From Hoeflea_A sp963921345 (GTDB lineage: Bacteria > Pseudomonadota > Alphaproteobacteria > Rhizobiales > Rhizobiaceae): a stretch of DNA of 64,000 nt. The DNA lies in NCBI GenBank assembly GCA_963921345.3, contig CAWUFE020000007.1, positions 3,720,001 to 3,784,000 on the forward strand, in the 5' to 3' direction. Shown piece by piece: positions 28,052-36,115 of the stretch. A program made the position numbers and the translations under genes. The notes beneath the pieces are model-generated. The model was not told where the DNA came from. It was given only the letters and a program-made list of their open reading frames with translations, and made no database searches. Position 1 is the first letter of the stretch, and the number at the start of each line of letters is the position of its first letter.

Positions 28052-29356
28052 ATGCTGACCCGAGGCTACGACAGGTCCGACGGAGGCGCGCAGGGTTTCT
28101 TGCGCGGTGTTCTGGGAAAAACCGCACGGCAGGGCTTCAGTTCGCTTGCGGACCAGGCCGTGGTCAGCGGGACCCGGTTTGCCGTAACCATCCTTATCGG
28201 CCGAGTGGCGGGCGTCGAGGAACTCGGTCTTTACGCCATTGGTTTCTCGATCGTCATTCTCGTCAACGTTGTCCAGGAATCGCTCCTCCTGTCGCCTTAT
28301 GCAGTCCTCGGAAGCCGCGAGAAACCGGCCAGCCGCCGGCGCTTTGCCGGTAGTATTTTCGTGCTCTCACTCGCCCTAAGCCTGGTCGCCTCGCTCACCC
28401 TTGCCGGATTTGCCGTGCTGGCCACAATGGCGGGCCACGCCGGAAGCGCACTGATGGGCGCCGTTCTGGCCGGCGCGGTTCCCTTCGTACTGCTGCAGAA
28501 CTTCGCCCGAAAGATCTGCTTTGCCCATTTCAACGTCGGGTGGGCCCTGATTTTGGATCTGGCCGTCGCCGTCATCCAGGTCGCCATCCTGCTGTTGCTG
28601 GCGGCGGCAACGTCGCTGACCGCCCCAACCGCGCTGGCGGCCATGGGTGTTGCCTGTGCCGTGACGGGTCTGGCCTGGGTGCCCGGCAATCGGCATCACC
28701 TGACCGTCCGCCGGGCTCACATCCTGCCTCAGCTCGCACGAAACTGGACCTTCGGCCGGTGGATTCTGGGAACCCAACAGGTGGCAACCTTGAGCGGCTC
28801 CGTTGTGCTCTGGTTCGTTTCCACACTCGCGGGGATGACAGCAGCAGGCGTCTTCGCGGCTTGCTCGATCGTCGTCACCGCTGCCAACCCGCTGTTGCTC
28901 GGTCTTGCCAATATCCTGGAACCCAAAACCGCCGCCAGCTTTGCCGCCGGACGTGTGGATGAACTGCGGCGCGTGATCCACGCGACGACGGTTTTCGCCG
29001 GATCGGTGCTCGTGGCCTACTGGCTGGGGCTGGCGCTTTCCGGCGACAGCCTTATTGCCTGGATCTTCGACGATCAGCAGCTGCTGGATCAGGGGCACCT
29101 GATCATGGTCCTGGCAACCGTCATTCTCCTGCGCGGGCTGATCCTCGGCCGCAGTCTCACGCTGCGGGCGCTCGGCCTGCCGCACCATAACTTCAAGGCA
29201 AGCCTGCTCGACCTGTCGGTCACCGTGATCTCGGCCTATCCGCTGATCAGCGCGTTCGGCGCCGCCGGCGGCGGTTATTGCGTTTTGCTGGGTGTGGCGT
29301 CCGGCACCGCGGCGCGGCTCTGGTTCTTCAACCGGGAAATGCGGGTTCTCCGATAG
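28052..29356 (+). CDS. Lipopolysaccharide/exopolysaccharide flippase (Wzx/MATE-like)
   Basis: About 434 residues with some 12-14 hydrophobic segments and the MVF/Wzx pattern of paired helices. It begins QGFSSLADQAVVSGTRFAVTILIGR after a short basic N-terminus. It would translocate lipid-linked repeat units across the inner membrane. The start is uncertain: I give ATG 28052, but the frame is open from TTG 27905 and GTG 27962, neither with a better ribosome site. It converges with the WecG-type gene (32 bases between stops). Confidence 0.8.
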   Translation: MLTRGYDRSDGGAQGFLRGVLGKTARQGFSSLADQAVVSGTRFAVTILIGRVAGVEELGLYAIGFSIVILVNVVQESLLLSPYAVLGSREKPASRRRFAGSIFVLSLALSLVASLTLAGFAVLATMAGHAGSALMGAVLAGAVPFVLLQNFARKICFAHFNVGWALILDLAVAVIQVAILLLLAAATSLTAPTALAAMGVACAVTGLAWVPGNRHHLTVRRAHILPQLARNWTFGRWILGTQQVATLSGSVVLWFVSTLAGMTAAGVFAACSIVVTAANPLLLGLANILEPKTAASFAAGRVDELRRVIHATTVFAGSVLVAYWLGLALSGDSLIAWIFDDQQLLDQGHLIMVLATVILLRGLILGRSLTLRALGLPHHNFKASLLDLSVTVISAYPLISAFGAAGGGYCVLLGVASGTAARLWFFNREMRVLR

Positions 29357-29387
29357 CGACAATCATCCGCGACAGCCGCCTCTCGGT

Positions 29388-30185
29388 TCAGCCGCGCTGA
29401 AAAGCAGCGCGCAATCCGTCCGCGACCGTCAGCAGGACGAAACGCGGGGCCGAACCGAAATAGCGCCGGTAAAGACGCCGCGGTTCGCGGACCAGCCGGA
29501 ACAGCCATTCGAGACCCAGCCGGTGAACGAAGGCCGGTGACGACCGGACAACGCCGGCGATCGTGTCGAAAGCGGCGCCCACGCCGATCATCGCAGCCCG
29601 TACGCGGCCCTTGTAGCGGCCCATCCACTGCTCCTGCTTCGGGCAGCCGATACCGACAAAAACCATGCGGGCGCCTGAGGTTGCGAGATCCAGCAGCATC
29701 CGATCCTCTTCGGCCGGCGTCAGCGGGCGAAACGGCGGAGAATATCCGTAAGCGATGCGAAGCGCCGGATAGTCTTCGATCAGCCTGGATTGGAGCAGGG
29801 CAAGCGCTTCTTCGTCGCGGCCTCCGATCAGGGCGATGGGAATCCGCTGCCGCTCGGCCTGCGCACACAGCGTCCGCATCAGTTCGGATCCGAGTTGGGT
29901 CGGCATGGCCGGCACGCCGTGACGCAGCGCTCTTGCCGTCTGCAGGATGGTGCTGTCGGACACCACATAGTCGGCGTTGTTGACGATGTCGCGGTGGCTG
30001 GGCTGGTCGTGGCAGATCATGCATTGGTGCACGTCCGGAACGCAGCAATAGGCCGAAACGCCGCTGCGGGCGGCAGCGGTGAACTCTTCAACGAAGCGGT
30101 CGGTGCTGATGTAATCCAGCCGCATGCCGAGCATGAAATGATGATCGAAACGCGGTGCCGCCGCTTCGGCGGTTTGCACGGTCAT
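29388..30185 (-). CDS. WecG/TagA/CpsF-family glycosyltransferase
   Basis: 265 residues. Family motifs are present in order: VPDVHQC and NNADYVVSDST (WecG-type DG/PD nucleotide region), PIALIGGRDEEALAL, ARMVFVGIGCPKQEQWM (conserved GxPKQE) and GVGAAFDTIAG. The family transfers N-acetylmannosamine, N-acetylmannosaminuronate or related sugars to a lipid-linked acceptor. The ATG at 30185 lies 5 bases after the stop of the epimerase gene, so they are cotranscribed. The terminal REPRRLYRRY motif is typical. Confidence 0.88.
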   Translation of the reverse strand: MTVQTAEAAAPRFDHHFMLGMRLDYISTDRFVEEFTAAARSGVSAYCCVPDVHQCMICHDQPSHRDIVNNADYVVSDSTILQTARALRHGVPAMPTQLGSELMRTLCAQAERQRIPIALIGGRDEEALALLQSRLIEDYPALRIAYGYSPPFRPLTPAEEDRMLLDLATSGARMVFVGIGCPKQEQWMGRYKGRVRAAMIGVGAAFDTIAGVVRSSPAFVHRLGLEWLFRLVREPRRLYRRYFGSAPRFVLLTVADGLRAAFQRG

Positions 30186-30190
30186 CGATG

Positions 30191-31177
30191 TCAGGCCGCC
30201 GTGTTTCTTTGCCGGCTGTTCTGCTTGTCGATCCAGGCATAGGTCGGCCACAGGCCGACGCGCAACCCGGTCGCCGGCTTCCAGCCGAGCCTCTCTTCGA
30301 TCAGGCGGTTGTCGCTGTTGCGGCCACGTACCCCGGTCGGGCCGATCACATGCCGTTTGCGAACGCGTTTGCCAGCGATTTCGGCGACCATGTCGACGAG
30401 TTGATTGATCGACACCATCTCGTCCGAGCCGATGTTCACCGGTCCCGTCCAGTCGGAGCGCATCAGCCGCAGCGATCCTTCCAGACATTCGTCGATGAAC
30501 AGGAAGGAACGCGTCTGTTCGCCGTCGCCCCAGACTTCCACCTCGCCTCCGTCCTCAGCCTCCGAAACCTTGCGGCAGATGGCAGCCGGAGCCTTCTCCT
30601 TGCCGTCGTTCCAACTGCCTTCGGGGCCGAAAATATTGTGATAGCGGGCGATCCGCACCTGCATGCCGTGATTGCGGCCATAGGCCAGGTAAAGACGCTC
30701 GGAAAACAGCTTTTCCCAGCCGTACTCGCTGTCCGGATCGGCCGGATAGGCGGAATCTTCCGCGCAGTTCGGATTGTCCGGCTCCCGCTGATTGTACTCC
30801 GGGTACATGCAGGCGGAGGAGGAATAGAAGATGCGTCTGATGTTGCGACGCTGGCTGGCGTTCAGGACGTTGAGATTGATGGTGGCTGAATTGTGCATCA
30901 CGTCGGCATCGTTCTCGCCGGTGAAGATGTAGCCGGCACCGCCCATGTCGGCGGCCAGTTGATAGACTTCATCGAAACGGCGATCGATGACTTCGCGTAC
31001 GAAGGCCTGGTCGCGCAAGTCGCCGATAGCGAAATCATCGGCATCGGTCTCCGAAAAGCGCGGAAACTTCTGGTCCACACCGCGTACCCAGTGCCCTTCG
31101 GTCTTGAGGCGCCGCACCAGATGATGCCCGATGAAGCCGCCGGCCCCACAGACGAGAACGGTCTTTTCCTTGGTCAT
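30191..31177 (-). CDS. GDP-mannose 3,5-epimerase-like NAD-dependent epimerase
   Basis: 328-residue extended SDR. The Rossmann motif GAGGFIG is at 11-17, and Tyr152-x3-Lys156 lies in EYGWEKL. Most telling are features recalled from plant GDP-mannose 3,5-epimerase: SSACMYPEY with Cys123, DGKEKAPAAICRK with Lys195, WGDGEQTRSFLFIDECLEG, VNIGSDEMVSINQL and GVRGRNSDN. The spacings Cys-29-Tyr-4-Lys-39-Lys equal those of the plant enzyme's catalytic residues as I remember them. It would make GDP-L-galactose or GDP-L-gulose for the polysaccharide. The ATG at 31177 gives the correct fold start. Confidence 0.85.
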   Translation of the reverse strand: MTKEKTVLVCGAGGFIGHHLVRRLKTEGHWVRGVDQKFPRFSETDADDFAIGDLRDQAFVREVIDRRFDEVYQLAADMGGAGYIFTGENDADVMHNSATINLNVLNASQRRNIRRIFYSSSACMYPEYNQREPDNPNCAEDSAYPADPDSEYGWEKLFSERLYLAYGRNHGMQVRIARYHNIFGPEGSWNDGKEKAPAAICRKVSEAEDGGEVEVWGDGEQTRSFLFIDECLEGSLRLMRSDWTGPVNIGSDEMVSINQLVDMVAEIAGKRVRKRHVIGPTGVRGRNSDNRLIEERLGWKPATGLRVGLWPTYAWIDKQNSRQRNTAA

Positions 31178-31456
31178 GTCGCGCAGCCCCCCGAACGTCG
31201 AACCGGTTAAAAAATCGTTAACATTGGTGTAGCCGGAAAGGAAGCCGCCGCGCAATAAGCCGACAACCTTATTATTAATATCGACAATTGTGACAATTAA
31301 AATTTTATTCAAACTCAATATAAATCGTGCTTTCGTTAACTAAGTAAATTTGTCAATTTCGTTAACACTAAATTTTGTTAATTTAAATGCTTCGTGGTAA
31401 CTCCTAATTAACCCTTTAATACTCTCTCCCGAACACTGGTTTGGGGGCGAACCTAT
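31178..31456. promoter_or_regulatory. AT-rich divergent promoter region with three TCGTTAAC repeats
   Basis: 279 bases between the epimerase and priming-transferase genes, far more AT-rich than the rest of the window. TCGTTAAC occurs exactly at 31215-31222, 31333-31340 and 31359-31366, the last two 26 bases apart. A variant TTGTTAAT lies at 31376-31383. GTTAAC is itself palindromic. These look like binding sites for a shared regulator of both transcripts; the regulator is not in the window. Confidence 0.55.
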
Positions 31457-32923
31457 TTGACGAAACAAGACACGACCAAACGGTTCCGGCCGGGCCAGTG
31501 GCAAACGGGCGACAACACGTACGGCAAGGCTCTGAAAACGCCGAACTACGCCAGCGGCCGGATAATGCTCGACATTTATTGCGCGGTGGAAATCGTGGTC
31601 GTCGCCCTGTCGGGTTTTGCAATCGCCCGCCTCTACGTTAGCGGCGTACTCGGGTTCGAGGCCTATCTGAGCACCTATCTGTGGCCCATTCTGGCATTGC
31701 CGCTCGTCATGGCTCTGATCCAGCACCGGTCGCGTCTCTATGAACTGGCCTCAGTCACCGCCTTTGTCGACAATCTGGGCAAAGTGGCAAGCGGCATTGG
31801 CGGGGCGTTCGCCGGATTCGCCCTGGCCGGCACGATCTTTGGCATCAGCGGCGATTTTTCCCGAGTCTGGTTTTTCGGATGGTTGGCGGTCTCCCTGGTG
31901 CTGATCTGGATCTTGCGCGCCGTCGCTGCCCGAGTCTTTTCACGCTGGCTGAAAACCGGTGTCATGCGCAGACAGGCGGTTGTTTTGGGCGGACCTCTGG
32001 CTGCCGGCGCCTTTGCCGACCGTATCGGACCGGAGGACCAGTACATCGAAGTCGTCGGCGTTTTCGGCCGGATGGCCGGTGAGAACGGTCAATCCGCCGG
32101 TCTTCCGGTCGAACTCATCCGGCTGGGACAGAAATCCGCCTTCGACCTGGTGATCGTTGCGCCTCCCTATGAAGACCCGGCCGAACTGAGCAAGTTGATC
32201 GACGCCGTCAGCATGTTGTCCGTCGACATCAAGGTCATCCCGCCATCCGGCCTTTCCTACGTGCCGCTGCTGGGCATCAGCGAGCAGGGGCAGCATCAGT
32301 TCATCGATATCCAGCGCACGCGGATTACCGAATGGGGCAGGATGTTCAAGCTGGTCGAGGACTATGTCTTCGCAGGCATCGGACTGATCCTGCTGTCATG
32401 GCTGCTGTTGCTGATTGCGGCCGCGATCCGGCTTGAGAGCAAGGGACCGGCCCTGTTCCGGCAGCGTCGAACCGGCCGCAACAACGAGGAATTCCTGATT
32501 TACAAATTCCGGACGATGACGACGGAACCGCAGCCGGCCGATTTTCGGCAAGTCCGGCGCGGCGACCGCCGGGTCACCCGCATCGGGCGCTTCCTGCGCC
32601 GCACGTCGCTGGACGAACTGCCGCAGTTGCTCAATGTCCTTCGCGGCGAGATGTCGATCGTCGGGCCCAGACCCCATCCGATCGAACTCAACCACGCCTA
32701 CGCTCCGCGCATGTATCTCTTCAACAAGCGCCACAGCGTCAAGCCCGGCATTACCGGATGGGCGCAGATCCACGATCATCGCGGCCCCGTCGAGACCCTT
32801 CTCGGCATGCACCAGCGCCTCAACTACGATCTCTACTACATCGACAACTGGTCGCTCTGGTTCGACCTGAAGATCATAGCGGCAACGCCACTGATGAGCC
32901 TGGTCCACCGCAACGACCTGTAA
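31457..32923 (+). CDS. Undecaprenyl-phosphate sugar phosphotransferase (priming glycosyltransferase, WcaJ/WbaP type)
   Basis: 488 residues. Four or five N-terminal membrane helices (about 40-160), a soluble CoA-binding-like region (175-280), another membrane helix (about 300-325) and the C-terminal bacterial sugar transferase domain. The domain shows KSKGPALF-like LESKGPALFRQRRTGRNNEEF, YKFRTM, RRTSLDELPQLLNVLRGEMS and GPRPHP. It starts polysaccharide synthesis by loading the first hexose-1-phosphate on undecaprenyl phosphate. The frame opens with TTG 31457; the first ATG (31566) would remove 36 residues and is close to the first helix. Confidence 0.9.
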   Translation: MTKQDTTKRFRPGQWQTGDNTYGKALKTPNYASGRIMLDIYCAVEIVVVALSGFAIARLYVSGVLGFEAYLSTYLWPILALPLVMALIQHRSRLYELASVTAFVDNLGKVASGIGGAFAGFALAGTIFGISGDFSRVWFFGWLAVSLVLIWILRAVAARVFSRWLKTGVMRRQAVVLGGPLAAGAFADRIGPEDQYIEVVGVFGRMAGENGQSAGLPVELIRLGQKSAFDLVIVAPPYEDPAELSKLIDAVSMLSVDIKVIPPSGLSYVPLLGISEQGQHQFIDIQRTRITEWGRMFKLVEDYVFAGIGLILLSWLLLLIAAAIRLESKGPALFRQRRTGRNNEEFLIYKFRTMTTEPQPADFRQVRRGDRRVTRIGRFLRRTSLDELPQLLNVLRGEMSIVGPRPHPIELNHAYAPRMYLFNKRHSVKPGITGWAQIHDHRGPVETLLGMHQRLNYDLYYIDNWSLWFDLKIIAATPLMSLVHRNDL

Positions 32924-32969
32924 GACGGCGGTCCGGCCTGGAAACAGACACTCAGCAAACAGTCCCTTC

Positions 32970-33941
32970 CTACAGTTGCTCTTCCAGCCGGTCGGTTGCC
33001 GGAGGCGGTGTGCGGGACAGGGCGGCGATTTCAGTATGCAGTTCGTCCGTCATGCCGATCTGCGGGGCTTGCAGGGACGGCTCGAGCTGTTCGAGGTTGC
33101 GGGCACCGACAATCGGGCAGGTGACGGCCGGATGCGTCGCAGCCCACGCGACCGCCAGGGACACGGGATGAAATCCGTTCCTGTTGGCGAACTCGGTAAA
33201 GTCCTCAGCCACCTGGAAAACCCAGTCCTCGCTGTAACGACCGGTATATTCCCGGTTTGTCACGATGCGACCGCCGGCGGGGCGGCTGTTGCGGCCGTAC
33301 TTGCCGCTCAGCAATCCGCCGCCGACCGGCGAATAGGTGATGACCCCCAGTTCCTCTTCGAGCGCCAAGGGAAAGATCTCGGTTTCGGCCTGCCGCTTCA
33401 CCAGTGAGTACATCGGCTGGAGCACGTCAAATCGAGGCCAGCCGTGCTTGTCGGATATTCCGAGCCCCTTGGCCACCTGCCAGGCGGCATAGTTGCTGGC
33501 GCCCAGATAGAGCACTTTCCCGTCGGCAACCAGCCGCTGTAACGCACGCAGCGTTTCCTCCAGCGGCACCACCGGATCCCAGCGATGCATGAACAGCACG
33601 TCCAGCCGGTCGGTGCCGAGCCGCTTCAGACTGGCTTCGACGGCCCGCTGGATATGACGCCGATTGCCACCGCCCGCATTCACGTCGTCCGCCATCGGCA
33701 CGAAGCACTTGGAGGTGATGACCAGTTCGTCGCGAGCTCCCTGAATCAGCGCGCCCAGGATGGTTTCGGATTTCCCCCTGGAATAGGCATCGGCGCAGTC
33801 GAAGAAGTTGATGCCGAGGTCGCGGCATCTTCGAAACATCCGGGCGGACTCCTCCTCATCGGCATCGCCGCCAAAGGACATGGTACCGAAACACAACTCC
33901 GAGACCTTTACGCCGGTATTTCCAAGCGCCTTGTATTTCAT
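32970..33941 (-). CDS. Aldo/keto reductase
   Basis: 323-residue (alpha/beta)8 NADPH-dependent oxidoreductase. Active-site residues follow the family pattern: Asp in NFFDCADAY, Tyr shortly after (DAYSRG), Lys in LVITSKCF, and His in FMHRWD. The family-typical opening MKYKALGNTGVKVSELCFGTM fixes the start at 33941. The substrate is unknown. It is transcribed away from the GntR-ADP-ribosylglycohydrolase-ABC operon and may or may not belong to that pathway. Confidence 0.9.
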   Translation of the reverse strand: MKYKALGNTGVKVSELCFGTMSFGGDADEEESARMFRRCRDLGINFFDCADAYSRGKSETILGALIQGARDELVITSKCFVPMADDVNAGGGNRRHIQRAVEASLKRLGTDRLDVLFMHRWDPVVPLEETLRALQRLVADGKVLYLGASNYAAWQVAKGLGISDKHGWPRFDVLQPMYSLVKRQAETEIFPLALEEELGVITYSPVGGGLLSGKYGRNSRPAGGRIVTNREYTGRYSEDWVFQVAEDFTEFANRNGFHPVSLAVAWAATHPAVTCPIVGARNLEQLEPSLQAPQIGMTDELHTEIAALSRTPPPATDRLEEQL

Positions 33942-34334
33942 TGCTTTCTCCGTTGACCGAAGGTCCGATTGAACGCCCGTCGGCCGGGATGGGTTCGGAA
34001 CACCCAAAGGCGAAGACCCAGCCGAACGCAGGGAAGAGCGCCCCGAAACCTACCTTGATTCTGGTTCATATACAGCGTCGCAGCGGCCGGCGAAACCAGC
34101 TTCCGTCTCGACAGACAAACCGGCATCCCGCTCCGGTGCGGCCGCCTGCTGTTCCGCCAAGAAGCCGGTTCACGAACCTCGACAAAGCCCACGGCACGGG
34201 CGCCGCTTCCTGTCCGGCGGTCGCGATGCCGCTCGCCGGATCCAAAAGCCTCTCCGTTGACAACCGCCATTGTTCATTCTTTAATGAACATGTTTAAACA
34301 AGTATGAACAAGTCTGAACAGGAGCTATCTAAGC
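33942..34334. promoter_or_regulatory. Divergent intergenic region upstream of the GntR operon, containing the phased operator
   Basis: 393 bases. The left 320 bases are GC-rich and show no gene or repeat I can support. The right 65 bases are AT-rich and hold the repeat array described at 34271-34320, followed by the AGGAG ribosome site of the GntR gene. Promoters for the aldo/keto reductase (minus) and the GntR operon (plus) must both lie here. Confidence 0.5.
34271..34320. promoter_or_regulatory. Palindrome plus 10-bp phased TGAACA half-sites, candidate GntR operator
   Basis: TGTTCATT-N4-AATGAACA (34271-34290) is a perfect 8-bp inverted repeat. It is followed directly by TGTTTAAACA (34291-34300, itself a perfect palindrome) and two further 10-base units ending TGAACA (34301-34310 and 34311-34320). 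Four successive half-sites thus end exactly every 10 bases, i.e. on one face of the helix. The array ends 14 bases before the GntR start codon and overlaps the expected promoter, so autorepression is likely. Confidence 0.7.
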
Positions 34335-35072
34335 GTGGGAAAGCCGACGTCATCGCCAGGCAAACCGGGCATCGGACTGCCCAAATCCGAGCTGATTGCA
34401 CAAACGCTTGAGCACGAGATCCGATCCGGCGCAATGTCACGCGGCGATCAGCTGGCCAGCGAAAACGAACTCGTCAGGCGGTTTTCCGTCAGCCGCAACA
34501 CGGTGCGAAAGGGGCTGGAGCAGCTCGTCCGACAGGGCCTGATCACCACCCGCACCGGCATCGGCTCGTTCGTCACCTATGAGGGAACGTCGATCGACAA
34601 CGCGCTGGGCTGGACGCGGGCGCTGTCGAAATCCGACGACCAGGTTGAAACCCGCCTGCTTGAAATCGAACGGCGGGCCTGCGCCGAAACTTCCGGATTT
34701 CTAGGTTTGGGAGCCATCGAATTTCTCTGCGTCGATCGTTTGCGCGTGCTGAGCCGTGACGGCAGCGGCATTTCGCTGGAGCGCAGCCGCACGCCCTGGC
34801 GTGACGAATTCGCCGACGTGCCCGAAAACGGCCTGCTCAACGACTCGCTGGGCGAAACGCTCGCCGCGGCGGGCCTTGCCATTCACAGCGGCGAAGAATG
34901 GGCGAATGTTCTGCCCTCGCTTTCGGAAGCGGATGCCCGGATCATGGCGCGCGCCCCGGGCGAGCCGATGCTCCACCTGCGGCGCGTCAGCAGGACGGCG
35001 GAAGGCGGCATCGTCGAATTCGTCGAGAGTATCCTCGATCCGTCGCGCTTCGGTCTGCATCTGGAGTTCTGA
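34335..35072 (+). CDS. GntR-family transcriptional regulator (HutC/UTRA type)
   Basis: 245 residues. The winged helix-turn-helix (about 18-85) has QLASENELVRRFSVSRNTVRKGLEQLVRQGLI, and the UTRA effector domain is at about 95-240. GTG start at 34335, with AGGAG 10-14 bases upstream. The stop overlaps the next start (TGATG), so this regulator is the first gene of the operon it probably controls. The phased TGAACA array immediately upstream is the likely binding site. The effector is unknown. Confidence 0.9.
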   Translation: MGKPTSSPGKPGIGLPKSELIAQTLEHEIRSGAMSRGDQLASENELVRRFSVSRNTVRKGLEQLVRQGLITTRTGIGSFVTYEGTSIDNALGWTRALSKSDDQVETRLLEIERRACAETSGFLGLGAIEFLCVDRLRVLSRDGSGISLERSRTPWRDEFADVPENGLLNDSLGETLAAAGLAIHSGEEWANVLPSLSEADARIMARAPGEPMLHLRRVSRTAEGGIVEFVESILDPSRFGLHLEF

Positions 35073-36115
35073 TGGCACCTCCCGAGACCAGAGCTTCGGA
35101 ACTCGATCGCGCCATGGGCGCGTTGCTGGGCGGCGCCCTCGGCGATGCGCTGGGCATGCCGACGCAATCTTATTCGCGCGAGAAGATTGCCGAGCTTTTC
35201 GGCGAAATCCGTGATTTCGAGGCACCGCCCGCCGGTCATCCGATCGCCCACGGGCTGGTCGCCGCATCGATCACCGACGACACGGAACAGACGCTTCTGC
35301 TGGCCGACCACATCCTCGCTTCGCCCGATGCCTTCGACGAACGCGGCTGGGCGCAGCGGCTGCTCGACTGGGAACGGTCGGTCAAGCAGCGCGGCCTGCA
35401 CGACCTGCTCGGACCGTCGACAAAGCGGGCGATGGAGGCGCTTCTCGCCGGAACGCCACCTTGGGAAACCGGGCGGTCAGGCGATACCAACGGGGCCGCA
35501 ATGCGCATCGCGCCGGTCGGGATATCGACGCCGGTCGAGCCGCTGTCCTCGTTTACCGACATGGTTGCGGCGACCAACCGGATCACCCACAACACGATCG
35601 AAGCCAATGCCAGCGCGGCAGCGGTCGCCGCCGCCGTCAGCGCCGGTATCGACGGGGCGGGCGTTCAGCAGGCGATCGATACGGCGATCGCTGCGGCGCA
35701 AACCGTCGAACGGAAATCCGCAGACACCACGCCGGTATCGCAGCAACTGGAATTGGCCGTTTCCCTTGCCGAAAACATCGATGGAGCAACCTTGTCCTCC
35801 GCCATTGACCGGGAGATCGGAACCAGCGTGGCGTCCGTGGAATCGGTTCCAGCAGCGTTTGCATTGTTCAAGCACTCTGACGGCGATGCCTGGAAAGCCG
35901 GTCTTCTGGCGGCCAATCTCGGCGGCGACACCGACACTATCGGCGCCATCGCGGCCGGCATGTGCGGCGCGGTGAGCGGCCTGGCATCGATGCCGCAGGA
36001 CAAGATCGCCCGCCTCGTCGAGGTCAATGACCTGGACGTCGAGGACGTCGCGACCGGGCTGCTGGAGCTGCGACGCGCACGCGCCGCCGAAACCGTCGTG
36101 GACGAAGCGTCATGA
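35072..36115 (+). CDS. ADP-ribosylglycohydrolase family protein (DraG/ARH-like)
   Basis: 347 residues, all-helical DraG/ARH fold. The N-terminal GALLGGALGDALGMPTQ (16-32), metal-binding TDDTEQ (68-73), GDTNGAAMRI and C-terminal GGDTDTIGAIAAGM contain the dinuclear Mg ligands. Known members remove ADP-ribose from proteins or small molecules or act on related N-glycosidic bonds. Wedged between a regulator, a sugar kinase and an importer, it most likely hydrolyses an imported ribosylated compound rather than deADP-ribosylating nitrogenase reductase; this is inference. Start overlaps the GntR stop; stop overlaps the kinase start. Confidence 0.88.
   Translation: MAPPETRASELDRAMGALLGGALGDALGMPTQSYSREKIAELFGEIRDFEAPPAGHPIAHGLVAASITDDTEQTLLLADHILASPDAFDERGWAQRLLDWERSVKQRGLHDLLGPSTKRAMEALLAGTPPWETGRSGDTNGAAMRIAPVGISTPVEPLSSFTDMVAATNRITHNTIEANASAAAVAAAVSAGIDGAGVQQAIDTAIAAAQTVERKSADTTPVSQQLELAVSLAENIDGATLSSAIDREIGTSVASVESVPAAFALFKHSDGDAWKAGLLAANLGGDTDTIGAIAAGMCGAVSGLASMPQDKIARLVEVNDLDVEDVATGLLELRRARAAETVVDEAS

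Noticed and set aside
35072..36115. Assignment as nitrogenase-reductase-activating DraG
   Set aside because: No nitrogen-fixation gene or DraT partner is nearby. The operon context is transport and sugar phosphorylation.
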